DNA of 64,000 nucleotides, taken from NCBI GenBank assembly GCA_947247005.1, contig OX365955.1, forward strand, positions 39,411,822-39,475,821, read 5' to 3'. Source of the stretch: Spisula solida (Eukaryota > Mollusca > Bivalvia > Venerida > Mactridae). Under the pieces are notes generated by a model that searched no databases, was not told the origin of the DNA, and saw only the letters and a program-made list of their open reading frames with translations. The position numbers were made by a program, and so were the translations under genes. Below, one piece after another: positions 48,449-59,439 of the stretch (its first letter is position 1; each line of letters opens with the position of its first letter).

Positions 48449-48895
48449 CAATAGAACTTTGTTGCTCGAACTGCCTTAAAGGACGAGGAAAATAGTTTCA
48501 GCCATCTACCTGTCGAAGCATCTACCTTTTACTAGTACAGTATCATCATTTTGCTGGGAAAAAAGAACCTGTTTAGAGATTTCTACGCCGTAACAGGCCC
48601 TGATCTCCTGAAACATCTCAATTTAGGATCAATCTCAACTCAAATTTTGTCACCTATCGTTTGATATTAAGTTTCAATGCAAAATTGTACTCTAAATTGA
48701 TATGAAAACACTGAAACATTATTCTGAGTTTCTAACAGTAAAACTTTGAGAGCTCAAGCTTCATATTTATCTCAAATTCAGACTTGGATTTGAGCAAAAT
48801 CTCAATTTGAGCTGAAATTTCTCCTTGAGATGCTTCGGGAGATCGGGGCATTAGGTGTTCCGGCCAAAACAGTTGGTGGCCTCAAAGTTCCACTG
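48449..48895. mobile_element. Decayed pogo-like element split by a family-H MITE
   Basis: Left end caatagaactttgttgctcg, right end reverse-complements to cagtggaactttgaggccac. The TA flanks are preserved. The interior is interrupted by 48596-48849. Confidence 0.7.
48596..48849. mobile_element. MITE family H, copy 2, nested
   Basis: Starts ggccctgatctcctgaaaca tctcaa and ends gagatgcttcgggagatcggggc. The interior ctcaactcaaattttgtcac and gagaagctcaa-like blocks match 44417-44658. Confidence 0.88.
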
Positions 48896-49928
48896 TAAAT
48901 ATGTCATGTCTATGTTTTGTTGTTACAAACATGGAAAATATTTGTGTATAATCATATCATGTATTTTATTATCTTCTGTCTTCATTATAAGAGCGAGACA
49001 ATATTTTTCTATTTCAATGGCCCCCAAGGAGTGGATTCCGACACAGACAGAAAATACCAGCACATGGAAACACCAGCAGGGACAGGACAGTAAATGGCAA
49101 GACTCGTAAAGCGTCAAAATAATTATTGATTTAGTTGCACACAATATCTCCTCAGTGTGATCTTGTCAAAGATATATATGTTTGTTAATGAGAAATCTCT
49201 GACAAACTTCTCACAAAATACGATCAATATGTAACACTAAACATCGTCCGCAACAAAATTATTAAATATGTACATTTTTGTATTTTAAACATTTTGAAAT
49301 AAATTTGTACAGGGATTACATGACATGTAGTCCAGCTGATCACATTACCAAGTGTCTTAACGACCTCTGCTCATTAAGCAAAGTGACTGAATAAAATTAA
49401 CTGTATAATCAAGTTAGGATCTCAGGTGACAGTGGTGGAGCCGTTTATGTGTACACAGAATATTACAACCATCTATCAGGAAGATAGATAGAACCATTGT
49501 CTGAATAGGTAGTGTGAATATAGTTTCTTAGTTTAGCATAGAAATTATGGCTGTATGTATAAGCCTTTATAATCGGTTTTACACCATAATAGTGGACCCG
49601 ACCGCTGCGTCACTGTATTCTTACCCTGATTGGACTATACATCACTATATAAATTTTTGTGACTGTAGGAAAACATGGCCCCTGATATGAATTAACAACA
49701 TCAGACCTACCGAAATATTCACTAACTAAAACAAAACAAAGACGTTTCTGACGGTGAACAGTTAAGCTAGTTTAGTATGCAATTTGCATAAACAATTATG
49801 ATAATAATTGTTATTAGTATCAGGCATCAGGGTAATTAAGTGAGTAAGTACAAAGGGTACGCGAGTACCGTATGACCTCCAGATGTTAATTAGATGTACT
49901 TTGTCCTGAAGGGATCAGGCCAAACATA
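48896..49928. other. No feature seen
   Basis: AT-rich. Overlapping opposite-strand open frames at 48855-49144 have no recognised domain. Confidence 0.45.
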
Positions 49929-50242
49929 AAATATTCTTGGTTTCCCCTTCCCGACTCTAGCAGATTTAGAATGGGTAGGTAGGTAGGGTAAATATTTTTT
50001 TTGGAATTGTTTGTTTCAGTATGATAGTTATTGGTTAAACATACAAATAATGAAATTTAGAATTAACTCTAGGGTGAAAACCAACAGTAATATAATGGTA
50101 AGAAAGAAGCCAGTAAACAAAAAAAATAAAATTTCACTTCCAATCTTTAATAAAAAATATTAATTCGATTTGGGCAATAAAATATTTTGGGTAGGGCCCT
50201 TTATAATCGGGTAGGTAGGGGATGGGGGAACAAACAATATTT
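49929..50242. mobile_element. MITE with aaatattcttggtttcccc ends, copy 2
   Basis: Left aaatattcttggtttcccct tcccgac; right ggatgggggaacaaacaatattt. About 85-90 per cent alike by eye to 41073-41396. Confidence 0.85.
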
Positions 50243-50564
50243 ACAGGAGTTCATAGGTGTATGATGATTGATTGGAAAAACGACACCATTAGCAATTTAT
50301 CAGAAAGAAGCTGCTGAAAAAAGTTAAGCTGGGATTTGTGACTTAACAGAAATGGAACAAAATTTGCTGGTTTGACCAAGGTTCCGTTACCAAGTCCTGA
50401 TCAACTCAGATACAAGACAGCCACATTTTTAAATGAATATCTGACAACACCTTCTTTTGGCTTGCAACAGGACTTTATTAATATTAAGGATGAAATACTT
50501 TTCCGTCATGACAACATACATAATATACATGTACAACAAAAAATATACATGTATGTGTTTAGGC
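50243..50564. other. Unsupported open frame
   Basis: A plus-strand frame (50372-50608) contains VPLPSPDQLRYKTATFLNEY and looks mildly protein-like. It has no recognised family and ends within an adjacent repeat. Confidence 0.2.
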
Positions 50565-50825
50565 AGAGTAGGGTAAAACCCACACTGGATCGGTCCGCAC
50601 GTCTGTAAAAGATTGTCTACCGCCTTTGACGAACAGAATCTTTCTTATATTAAACATGACCCCCAGTTTTTTGGTCTTATTTTGTAGAGCTCTGAAACAT
50701 ACTGCTTTTGAATGATATAGGTCTGTCAACTGGCCATAGACTTCAACGTGATATAATCTTGGGCTGACAATTGTCACTTTACATTGAGCTAAAGAACAAT
50801 TTTATTTAGTGGTTTGTGACCTTTA
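50565..50825 (-). mobile_element. Half copy of the 9349 MITE
   Basis: Minus strand matches 9349-9560: aggtcacaaaccactaaata, agctcaatgtaaagtgacaa, atataagaaagattctgttc gtcaaaggcgg. Confidence 0.75.
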
Positions 50826-51179
50826 ACAAATTAACGCAACAGTACTTAACTCCCTCCCCCATGCTGACATTAGATTTACATATTTACCAATATGGAGGAG
50901 TTTGGAAAAGGATGACAGCTTAGTAACCTGCAATGCATAAGATTTTTAGGGTACGCAAAAAACTAAATTAAATCACTTAAATTCAGGAGGTGTCCAGACC
51001 ATATACTCTGTAGTTCACAGCTTAGTAACATGACATTTTGTTCATTTTTATAGGTGAAAAGAACTGCATGCAGTTTACAACAATTTTGAAAGTAACTTAT
51101 TTACCAATAAAGACCTGAAAAAGCCTAGAGCTCACCAGGAAGTTCTTCATATATTGACATCATGTTTATTCATGCAGTA
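50826..51179. other. No feature seen
   Basis: AT-rich, nothing recognised. Confidence 0.45.
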
Positions 51180-51740
51180 TACACTTATTTCATGTCTGTT
51201 TGGTATCGGTTCAATAGGCCTCGTGCAACAGTTCAAAATGTCTTCCCCGATACCTCGGGACAATAGTTTTGACTGTTAACCAAAAACAGACATGAAATAA
51301 CTGTTTTATTACCTAATACTCTATATAACTACAGTAAAGTTCTACTTATACAACAAACAAAAAGGATATTTCTAAGACATTTTGTCATACTAATAGCTGA
51401 TATTTTTTGTTATAAATTCAAGACTGTCATTATCCCCATGATTTTATTATCAAACAAATAAAATCGGCATGTAATAAAGCAAAAAGGGACAAAACATTGT
51501 TCAAGAGTTATATTAAAAATACGCTATAGATCTAGCAGGGTGTTTTTGCAGGAAGATATTGCGCATCGTAGTGCGCAGGTAACAGTTCATCCAGGGGTGT
51601 AACAGTCAAAACTGTTGCCCTCCTGGCAATGAACTGTTTCATACCTGAATCTAAAAATAAACATTAAGACATGAAACAGTCAAAAATAACGAATTACTCG
51701 TTATATAGAGTGCTAGGTAATAATATAGTTTGTTTCCAAG
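51180..51740. mobile_element. Fold-back repeat
   Basis: Inverted segments include tatttcatgtctgtttggt versus accaaaaacagacatgaaata (51186 and 51280) and attacctaatactctatata ac versus gttatatagagtgctaggtaat (51308 and 51701). Element ends are not clear. Confidence 0.55.
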
Positions 51741-52119
51741 TTCATGTACATGTATTACATTGTACAATAGGCTGTTATCAGTATCTGCTATGCAAAAAAG
51801 CTATTGTCTCCTAATTTTGGCCTTGTACAATTCTTGTTGAGGCAACAAAAATGATCAATAATGACCATATCAATTATTTTCAAATGTCAATACAGCATAC
51901 CATTACACAATGTAATAGCTATAGATTCCCATATCATAAATTAAACGAATCAATAGAGTATTATTAACTGATTAGTGTCATTACACCATCAGTATGTACT
52001 GAAATATTCACCCCTAGATTTCCTGGACCAGCTTTAAGCTGTCCCATATCTTTCAAGATTCACCACTGGATAACTTGGAATGTTCAAACCAAGATTTCCC
52101 TGGTGTGGCCTGGACTGGG
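51741..52119. other. No feature seen
   Basis: AT-rich, leading into a minisatellite. Confidence 0.45.
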
Positions 52120-52500
52120 GCCTGGGCTACCGAATATCTTGGAATATTCAACCTAAGTTCTCCCAGACCTGTATTAAATGGGCTACCAAATTTTTTGGAA
52201 TATTCAACCTTTAGTTCTCCCTGAAACCTGAAATGGGCTACCAAATTTTTTGGAATATTCAACCTTTAGTTCTCCCTGAAACCTGAAATGGGCTACCAAA
52301 TTTTTTGGAATATTCAACCTTTAGTTCTCCCTGAAACCTGAAATGGGCTACCGAATTTTTTGGAATATTCAACCTTTAGTTCTCCCTGAAACCTGCAATG
52401 GGCTACCGAATTTTTTGGAATATTCAACCTTTAGTTCTCCCTGAAACCTGAAATGGGCTACCGAATATCTTGGAATATTCAACCTTTAAGTTCTCCAAGA
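52120..52500. repeat. 55-bp minisatellite, about 7 copies
   Basis: The unit is ggaatattcaacctttagtt ctccctgaaacctgaaatgg gctaccgaatttttt. ggaatattc recurs at 52141, 52197, 52252 and 52307. Confidence 0.95.
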
Positions 52501-52828
52501 CCTGTAAGGCCTTGAAACTCTAAAACCAGTTTTTTTCATTTGTTTGGCCTGGCATGAAATCTATATCAATTTAGCTTCTGTGGGCAAATCCAGCAGCCAT
52601 ATGTCTAAAACAGTTTGGCAAGCTTGGTAAAAAATAAATACAGTCTATACCTCCCAAAGTAATTGGGATTTTTTTTTAAATAAACAAAGAAAGAAAGTTT
52701 TATACAGGTAAAGGTTAAGTACACAGGTACCTGGTTCATATAATTAGAAACAGGAAGGCAGCAGTTTTTAACCACAAGGCCTTAAAATATATACATTGTA
52801 CATCTGTCTGACTCTTCCATAATCTCCT
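52501..52828. other. No feature seen
   Basis: AT-rich with a poly-T tract near 52670. Confidence 0.45.
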
Positions 52829-53077
52829 GGGTACTGTTATATCAAAGCACTTACAAAAATCTTAAAGTTACGCTCGAAATTAAATTCTTGATACAGTAAT
52901 TCTATTACCACTACAAATTGGTGACAGATATATATGCTTTGTATGTGTTCATTACGTGAATCATAATCAGTATTGCAGCTCCATTTACCACACTTGATCA
53001 TTTTAAACAAATGAAAAAGAATTCAAATTTGATCGTAAGTTTAAGATTTCCGTAAGTGCTTTGATAAAACAGTACCC
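52829..53077. mobile_element. MITE family D, copy 2
   Basis: Starts gggtactgttatatcaaagc acttac and ends gtaagtgctttgataaaaca gtaccc. The arms pair over about 50 bp, including ttaaagttacgctcgaaatt. Confidence 0.9.
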
Positions 53078-53513
53078 TGAAAACTAATTGGGTTTCCATT
53101 TTCATTTCCATGTATCACTGCTTATGAAATGCACAGACTTAAAACTAAAAATACCAGATTTTCTTACGCTGAACGACTTTAGTAATGACGTAAGTGAGCA
53201 GAACAGGATAGAATCAATAACTTTTATTTTCCAATCACGGGCTATTTCTAGTAAATCAATAATGAATTGCATATCTATTACTATACAAACAAGTCAAAAC
53301 ATAACATTTCAAAAGTTTGTTTATAAATAGATTGTTCAATAATTTTACAGAGTTCGGAGCTGCATTTAATTATCCGCCCTATAGTAATATTAGCCTTAAA
53401 AAGTTAAAATTGGGACTGGCTGTAAAATTTACATGCCACTGCAACCTGTAAAGTTCAACATTTAATGATATTGTTTCAGCCTTTAAATAGACATGAACAT
53501 ACAGGCTATTAAA
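53078..53513. other. No feature seen
   Basis: Open frame 53088-53330 (plus) shows no domain; AT-rich. Confidence 0.4.
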
Positions 53514-53708
53514 AAGGGGTTCCATTTGACTCGGGAGTAGGGATTTTGACCCTTGAAATTTCCAAAAAGCCACATTTTGACCCCTCAAGATTTTGGTTTA
53601 AAGGGTAATTTTCTCTTAAAATCTTGGGTATGTTGCCAATAAAATGGTAAAATTAAGTACCAAGTATCAAAATGACCCTTTGGATTCGGAAGCTAGTGGA
53701 ACCCCTGA
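53514..53708 (+). mobile_element. hAT-like MITE (caggggttcca family), copy 1
   Basis: Left aaggggttccatttgac, right ctagtggaacccctg. attaaaaa precedes and attaaaga follows, a likely 8-bp duplication. The second copy is at 54545-54716. Confidence 0.8.
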
Positions 53709-54154
53709 TTAAAGATACTGGATGTTTAAGGATCAATTCATCATCAGTTTATATCTAGCAAGACACTGTAAATGATACCACAGACCTGTGTGTCTCCGTC
53801 TACAGGGTATAAATATATTTATATTGTAAAAGCAATGATGATGTACCAGTAACAAAAGTAACATCAGTCTCTAGATCTAAATAACGTACAAACTGTACAA
53901 TCAATAACAACCATTGATTTTCAATAAAAAAAAATCAGAAAGAATGCTTGATGACGAAGTTCAGTACATTAACAATTTAACTGTAAAGTGTTAAACTGTA
54001 AGATATGATGAAAGTCTGCATAATGGATGGCAATAAATAAAGACATTTAACACGATTATTGACTGGTGCATGTAAATGATGCATACAGGAATATAGGATA
54101 ACTAAAACGGAATCAATACCGATTGTTACTGGGTTGTAGGACAGGATAAACATA
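53709..54154. other. No feature seen
   Basis: AT-rich; open frame 53977-54207 (minus) partly in repeat, not a gene. Confidence 0.4.
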
Positions 54155-54505
54155 TTGGCCAATACTGCACTTTGGGGTAGTATTACAAATCTTGGCCAAA
54201 ACTGCACTTTGGGGTAGTATTACAAATCTTGGCGAATACTGCACTTTGGGGTAGTATTACAAATCGGGCCGGCCAATACTGCACTTTAGGGTAGTATTAC
54301 GAATCTTGGCCAAAACTGCACTTTGGGGTAGTATTACAAATCTTGGCGAATACATCACTTTGGGGTAGTATTACAAATCGGGCCGGCCAATACTGCACTT
54401 TGGGGTAGTATTACGAATCTTGGCCAATACTGCACTTTGGGGTAGTACTACAAATCGGGCAAGCCAATTCTGCACTTTGGGGTGGTATTACAAATCAGGC
54501 CATAG
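54155..54505. repeat. 37-40-bp minisatellite, about 9 copies
   Basis: The unit is ccaatactgcactttggggt agtattacaaatcttgg. Some copies have cgggccgg instead of cttgg. Confidence 0.95.
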
Positions 54506-54544
54506 CAATTCATTGCACAAAGTTGGGGGATTTTTTTCAAATCA

Positions 54545-54716
54545 GGAGTTCCATTTGACATGGGAGTAGGGGTTTTGACACTTGAAATTTCCAAAAAAGG
54601 CCACATTTTGACCCTCTAGATTTCTGTTTAAATTTAAGGGTCATTTTCTCTTAAAATCATGGGTATTTTGCCTATAAAATGGTAAAATTTAAGATTCAGA
54701 AGCTAATGGAACCCCT
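54545..54716 (+). mobile_element. hAT-like MITE (caggggttcca family), copy 2
   Basis: Left caggagttccatttgacatg, right taatggaacccctg. The interior ttgaaatttccaaaaa, cttaaaatcatgggtatttt matches copy 1 with a deletion near the right end. Confidence 0.8.
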
Positions 54717-54988
54717 GTGTTTAGCAATAACCATGATCTTACTCTTGTTGCCTTTAACCCTTAAAAAATACTCTTCGATGATATGTTTTAACATGCATGG
54801 TCTTCAGATATGCATGCATGCTTTATAAATGGAAGTCCACCATCTGACAACTGCTATATAATTCAAATAACGGTCAACAGTAGTACACAGTAGTGGAGGA
54901 GCAACTTTCAATCAATCTGACAGTTAATTGTAGTACAGTGTATCATAAAGTAAGATATGAAAAATCAATTGGAATAAATTAGGCTACA

Positions 54989-55165
54989 CAGTACAACCTC
55001 TGTAGAGCAACACCCTTTGGGAGCTGCAAATATTGGTCATTGTTTAGAGGTTGTTGCTCTATAGAGGTTAAATTTTATAGTAAATAATGACTTTGGGAAA
55101 GTTTGAAGGTGTTGTTACACAGAGGTTGTTGCTCTACAGAGGACCGCTCTGAACAGGTCGTACTG
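54989..55165. mobile_element. Short pogo-like MITE, 177 bp
   Basis: Left cagtacaacctctgtagagc, right end reverse-complements to cagtacgacctgttcagagc. agaggttgttgctct occurs several times in both orientations inside. Confidence 0.8.
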
Positions 55166-55189
55166 TATATATAGATAATAAGATATACA

Positions 55190-55576
55190 CAGGGGCGTAG
55201 CCAGGCTTGAATGGATGTTACGCACAAAGGCCTTGAAGTGGGTGATAGGGATGGCGAGTGCCTCATGTTCGTTGAGATTAGGTATAACATGGAAAATTGA
55301 ATGATTTGTAGGGTATAATAACCGGGTGTCTACAAATATTGTATCGTAGTGGGGTGGATTTGGGAGGGGTGTCCCCTCCCGTAGATTTTTTTTTCAAGTT
55401 TTGAATAAAAATGGTGAAATTTCATGTTAAAAAATCGAACTTTGGGATATTAAGTACAAAATGTACAACATCCCGATATTTTGACTTTAATGTCATTTTT
55501 TGGCTGTATTGATGCTTTTACTTTTCAAATTGATGTTACGCACGTGCGTAAGTGCGTATGGCTGGCTACGCCCCTG
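55190..55576. mobile_element. hAT-like MITE with perfect 8-bp target duplication GATATACA
   Basis: Left caggggcgtagccaggc, right gctggctacgcccctg (inverted). GATATACA at 55182-55189 and 55577-55584 is identical. gatgttacgcac also recurs near both ends. It lies 115 bases downstream of the BRSK exon donor, at the start of the intron. Confidence 0.95.
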
Positions 55577-55690
55577 GATATACATATAGGGTTGATATGA
55601 ATTATAATATTGTGGATCCACATTAATATCAGTGATGAAACCAAATAAGAATGCTTGAAGAGCTTTTAGACATTTTACGGAGGATTATAC

Positions 55691-55790
55691 CTGTTTGTCC
55701 TTTTCCTAGAGTTTTTTCGAGCTTGTATGGTCCCACATACTGGTCTTCACGATCTCGTAGCGAGTTCACGCGATGATGATGATGCGACAT
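55691..55790 (-). CDS. BRSK: BRSK/SAD kinase first coding exon (start codon and glycine-loop start)
   Basis: BRSK (SAD) kinases are AMPK-related Ser/Thr kinases, activated by LKB1, that control neuronal polarity and presynaptic vesicle clustering. The exon encodes 33 residues plus one base: M-S, four histidines, a short charged linker, then QYVGPYKLEKTLGKGQTG if completed by the expected glycine. This matches the start of the BRSK1/BRSK2 kinase domain (QYVGPYRLEKTLGKGQTG), including the glycine-rich loop GKGQTG. The ATG (55788-55790) has A at -3 and an in-frame TAA eight codons upstream with no other ATG between, so it decides the start. The donor is gtataat (GT at 55689-55690), phase 1. The N-terminal residues before QYVGPY are divergent, as usual in this family. 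No downstream kinase exon was found in the window. BRSK1 versus BRSK2 cannot be assigned. Confidence 0.9.
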
Positions 55791-56450
55791 ACTGGCTTGT
55801 TGAACTATGGGTTAAAATCCAAGAAAATACTTCCTGTCAGTGAATCGAATTACACATTTCTAAGTCTCTTCTATGAAATAAGCTCACACCAATATTATAT
55901 ATCCAGGAATTTATATGAAGAAATTAATATTTTTGACTCATAATGAATATAATTCACATCCAGTATCTACAAATCTATTCACAACCATGATTAGGCCTAA
56001 ATACACGGGTTTAAAATAATTCGTCTGCACGTGAAAAGCGTGAAAGAAACAAAAAGTGATTCATCCAATACACAACACATTTGTGTAAAATATATTCCAC
56101 CGAATCATTCAATATCCAATACTATGCACGTCAATAGAGAGACGGCATAAATTTCATTCTATGAAAGACAAACATCGACCGGGAGATAACGAAAATCGGC
56201 GCAGACTACCAGAATAAATTAGTAGGAACCAATTTGTGAAAAATTATCCAAAATCCTAGGTTAGAATATCCAGTTCAGTCCAAAGAATCCACTTTTCTTG
56301 TCAATCATTCGCTCATAATTGATCCGAGAATGACAGGTGCGCGCGCTGCAATTGTCAGGAACCGTTACTCTTAGCGACGCTCAGCTTCAGCAGCCGGTGA
56401 AATTATTAAGTGCTGTAAGAGTTTTCTCCCTTAGATGTATCGGAAACGTA
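55791..56450 (-). promoter_or_regulatory. BRSK 5' UTR and probable promoter region
   Basis: Upstream of the BRSK ATG the sequence is largely free of the dispersed repeats found elsewhere. At about 56335-56400 it contains a short GC- and CpG-richer patch (cgcgcgctgcaattg, cgacgctcagcttcagcagc). This would suit a transcription start region, but no TATA or initiator decides it and an intron in the 5' UTR is possible. Inferred from position only. Confidence 0.3.
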
Positions 56451-57110
56451 CGCTAGCATAATTTTAGAAGTGTGTATGCACTCAAAAATTGTGTAAGCAT
56501 AGTTTCATTTGTTACGACAAAGAATACCATAGAGTATATCCGTGGTTACGACTATATAATTATCTAAAGATTTTAATAGCCTATTAGGTTATTAAAAACC
56601 GCGGTTCACAGGTTTTTGCCACGTATATAATTCTATAATAAAACAGGAACTGTAAGAACCCCACGTTCCTGAGAGAAACACGATCGAGTATGTAGAATCT
56701 ACACTCCCTGAACAAAATTCAATTGATACATCAAAAAGTAAACCACTACTGGTAACTACATATGGTAACCAGATTCGTATGATGGTACTGTAGATCTATC
56801 CTGAGGAACCCTATATAATTTATGTATATCTTATTATCTTACACAATTTTTGAGTGCACAATGGGTGGCACAGGATGCGTGTCTTCCAGGCGAAGATTTT
56901 TTCATTGTTTGTCAGAGACATGTCATTTAATGTCCAAAACTATAGAATGAGTTTTTATGAGACATGGAAAGGTAGATGCCCACTGGGCAAGTCGGTGTTA
57001 CAGTGGTATGGATCATTTTGTTAGAACCAGATTGAATAGTCACACTATAAATTGTCCTCTTTTCTTGTGGTTTTATTATTGGTTCGCATTTGTTTGCGTC
57101 CAAATGAGTA

Positions 57111-57367
57111 TAGTTTAGAGAATTTGACACAACTCTCGACCTTCAATTAGCATAATTTAACAGCTGATATATTGTCTATATTTATAACCCCAGTCGTACG
57201 TTTTCATAAGCGGAGAGTATCATGAAGGCGCTCGAGGTTTAATACCAACACAAACTAAAGGACTGATATTGCACGATTTGCTCGCGGAAATTTGTATATT
57301 CAACGCAAGAACCATGTAAAATATTCATGCATAAAGGTCAGGATCATGTCAAATTATCTGTGCTATA
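57111..57367 (+). mobile_element. MITE family A copy
   Basis: Its ends agaatttgacacaactctcg and atcatgtcaaattatctgtgc are inverted relative to each other. The interior matches the copies at 62402 and 40101 (gctgatatattgtctatat, cataagcggagagtatcatg, gctcgcggaaatttgtatat). Confidence 0.8.
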
Positions 57368-58477
57368 TCATTGCGTAACTTGGTTTTGGTGGTGTTTAAA
57401 TGAAATCTGCCACTTGATCTGGTAAGACATCAAGCTGAAAGGTTGGCTATTTCTGTGGTTTCACTATTAACTTCTGACAGCCTCTCCGTACATCGACATC
57501 CTAAAATATAGAGGTATAGTGTGCCAAACCTATTGTGACAGGAAGGAAATTTTAGTATCATCCAAATAGGTTCATAGTTTAATCAGGTTGCCATGATTTG
57601 TTTGTGATGTTTTTAGTATAAACTGACCGTTTGTGTTTATTTTAGTAATTTGTCTAATCAATTTTGCAATAGCTGACCATCCCGATACATGTTTGTAAAC
57701 ATCACAATATCTTGGGTGCATTACATTCAATAAACCTGACAATTTAGATGTTCAACTGTTACTCTCCAATCTGTATTGATGATTCTTGCAATCCATCTTC
57801 TCTAATTACTACTAGGTTCAACTACTCCCATCTATACAAATGATCTCGTATTGGACGCAGAAGGCTCAAATCCTGGTAAGAGTCCATTCTAGGTGATTGG
57901 TAAGCTGCAAGCAAGTTAAATAATCCTTACCCTGACGGTGTCTACTTACAGGGGCCTATACTTTATATGGAACTCAGGAAGTACCTGCTTGACAGCAGGT
58001 ACCAGAGGAAATAAAATGGTACCAGTGATCACATTGCTAGATGCTCAGCATAAAGAGGAAACTAATTCTCTGTCTCTCTGCCTGTCTGTCTGTCTCGAGC
58101 TCTTTTGGTCTCTGTCTCATGCTCTCTTGGTCTCTCTGTCTCATATTAGCCAAAGTGAATGGTCCTTTAAATAGGCTTAAGTTCCATTTCCTCACTCAGT
58201 GGTGTTGGGAATTGTGCCGTGTGATTGTGGTCTGTGCTATTTCTGTTTTCTGTGCCTGACTGTTTCAGTTGAGTGATGCCTTCCTTGACTGATTCTTTAT
58301 TATCTCTTTGACATCAGATTCAATTGGATATTAGAGGGATAATAATAACTAAATGAAGCCATTGAATGTGTTTTAATATTTATTAATGTCATTTTTGTAA
58401 ACAAAGCAATAGTACTAAGATCTTTAAGCACACCATCTACATTGAAAGCATGTTGACATAAGACCGACATAATTATA

Positions 58478-58702
58478 CAGGGTGTTAAAAAAATCGTTCT
58501 CAATGTTTAAGTTTCAATAGTTTATTTTTCTGACGTCAAAAGAATGTAAAATTTTCAAGTTAACATCCAGAGGTTCAACCATGTTCTATTCTTTCAGGCA
58601 ATAAATGAAGCTATTAGAGTAAGAAATCAAAATTGCACACAGTGTACTAGTACATAGCTCAGATGAATTTAACTTTTGAGAACAAACCTTTTTAACACCC
58701 TG
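58478..58702. mobile_element. TA-flanked MITE with cagggtgttaaaaa ends
   Basis: It begins cagggtgttaaaaaaat and ends cctttttaacaccctg. TA flanks both ends (58476-58477 and 58703-58704). Subterminal ttctcaa/ttgagaa is also inverted. The ends resemble mariner-type termini (inference). It is 225 bp with no coding capacity. Confidence 0.8.
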
Positions 58703-58891
58703 TACAAAGAATATAAATGAAACAAATCCAAGGTAACTGGAGCAGTGCAGAATGTTTCAATAATAATTCAAAATTACCAGACTTAGTTAAACCACTACAA
58801 TGACAAATACAAAAGAATGAAATGTGTAAAATCCACAAAAACATGCTCTTCAAAAAGGAGGACCATAAACTTGGTTGATTGGACACTAGCA

Positions 58892-59154
58892 ATGTCACCA
58901 GGGCCAAATAAAATATCAGAAAAATTGTACACGGCTGACCATTTTTGCCAAACAAGAGGTCTTCAATGACATTGTTTTCATAATTAACTCATTTTGTATT
59001 AAAGAAAATCTGTCTGAACAGATTAAAATTACCATAACTTTGCTATTTCTTGAGATATTTTCATCAAATAACTTTTATTTTGATCAGAAGCCATTGCACT
59101 TTTAGGAATGCTAAATCCGGGATTCCGGATCAATCAGGAAAATTGACACCCCTG
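58892..59154 (+). mobile_element. hAT-like MITE (caggggtgtcaa family), degraded left end
   Basis: The right end attgacacccctg is intact; the left end is eroded (aatgtcaccagggcc). The interior shares ccataactttg and gagatattttcatcaaataa with the copy at 63414. Confidence 0.7.
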
Positions 59155-59439
59155 TTATTGGCATACAGACTTACATGTTTGCCAAACACAAAACTGCAAT
59201 AAAAATTATGAGGTTTGGAAAAACCTGGTGAAAATTTTATGATTAAAACATGATCCTTTGTGTACAATAACTGCTTTAGTGAATAAACAGATGAAATAAA
59301 ACCCACTGAATGCTAGGTTATCTTGCAATAATTCTGATTTTGTATAAGCAAAATGGTAATGAAATGATAGGCTGACAAATAAGTCACAAGTTCATGTAAA
59401 ATAAACACTAAAACTAACTTTTATTTTTTCAGGGCAAAA

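Larger units (their letters stand above)
1..55690 (-). other. Presumed giant first intron of BRSK (could include intergenic DNA)
   Basis: After the phase-1 donor at 55690 no segment on the minus strand reads as the next conserved BRSK parts (VAIK lysine motif, HRDLKPEN, DFG, APE-like CPEV). I looked for these by eye, so a short exon could be missed. The stretch is almost wholly dispersed and tandem repeats. First introns of tens of kilobases are common in animal kinase genes. The boundary of the gene within this stretch is unknown. Confidence 0.45.
56451..59439. other. Intergenic region between SUPT5H and BRSK
   Basis: About 3 kb separate the inferred SUPT5H poly(A) site from the BRSK promoter region. 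It contains a family-A MITE, a TA-flanked MITE, a hAT-like MITE and a short pyrimidine-rich tctgtctctctgcctgtctg tract near 58067-58140. Overlapping plus-strand open frames at 57938-58259 follow that low-complexity tract and are not believed. No conserved exon seen. Confidence 0.6.

Noticed and set aside
50372..50608. Plus frame with VPLPSPDQLRYKTATFLNEY as a gene
   Set aside because: No family recognised, no clear acceptor or donor, and the frame runs into a neighbouring repeat.
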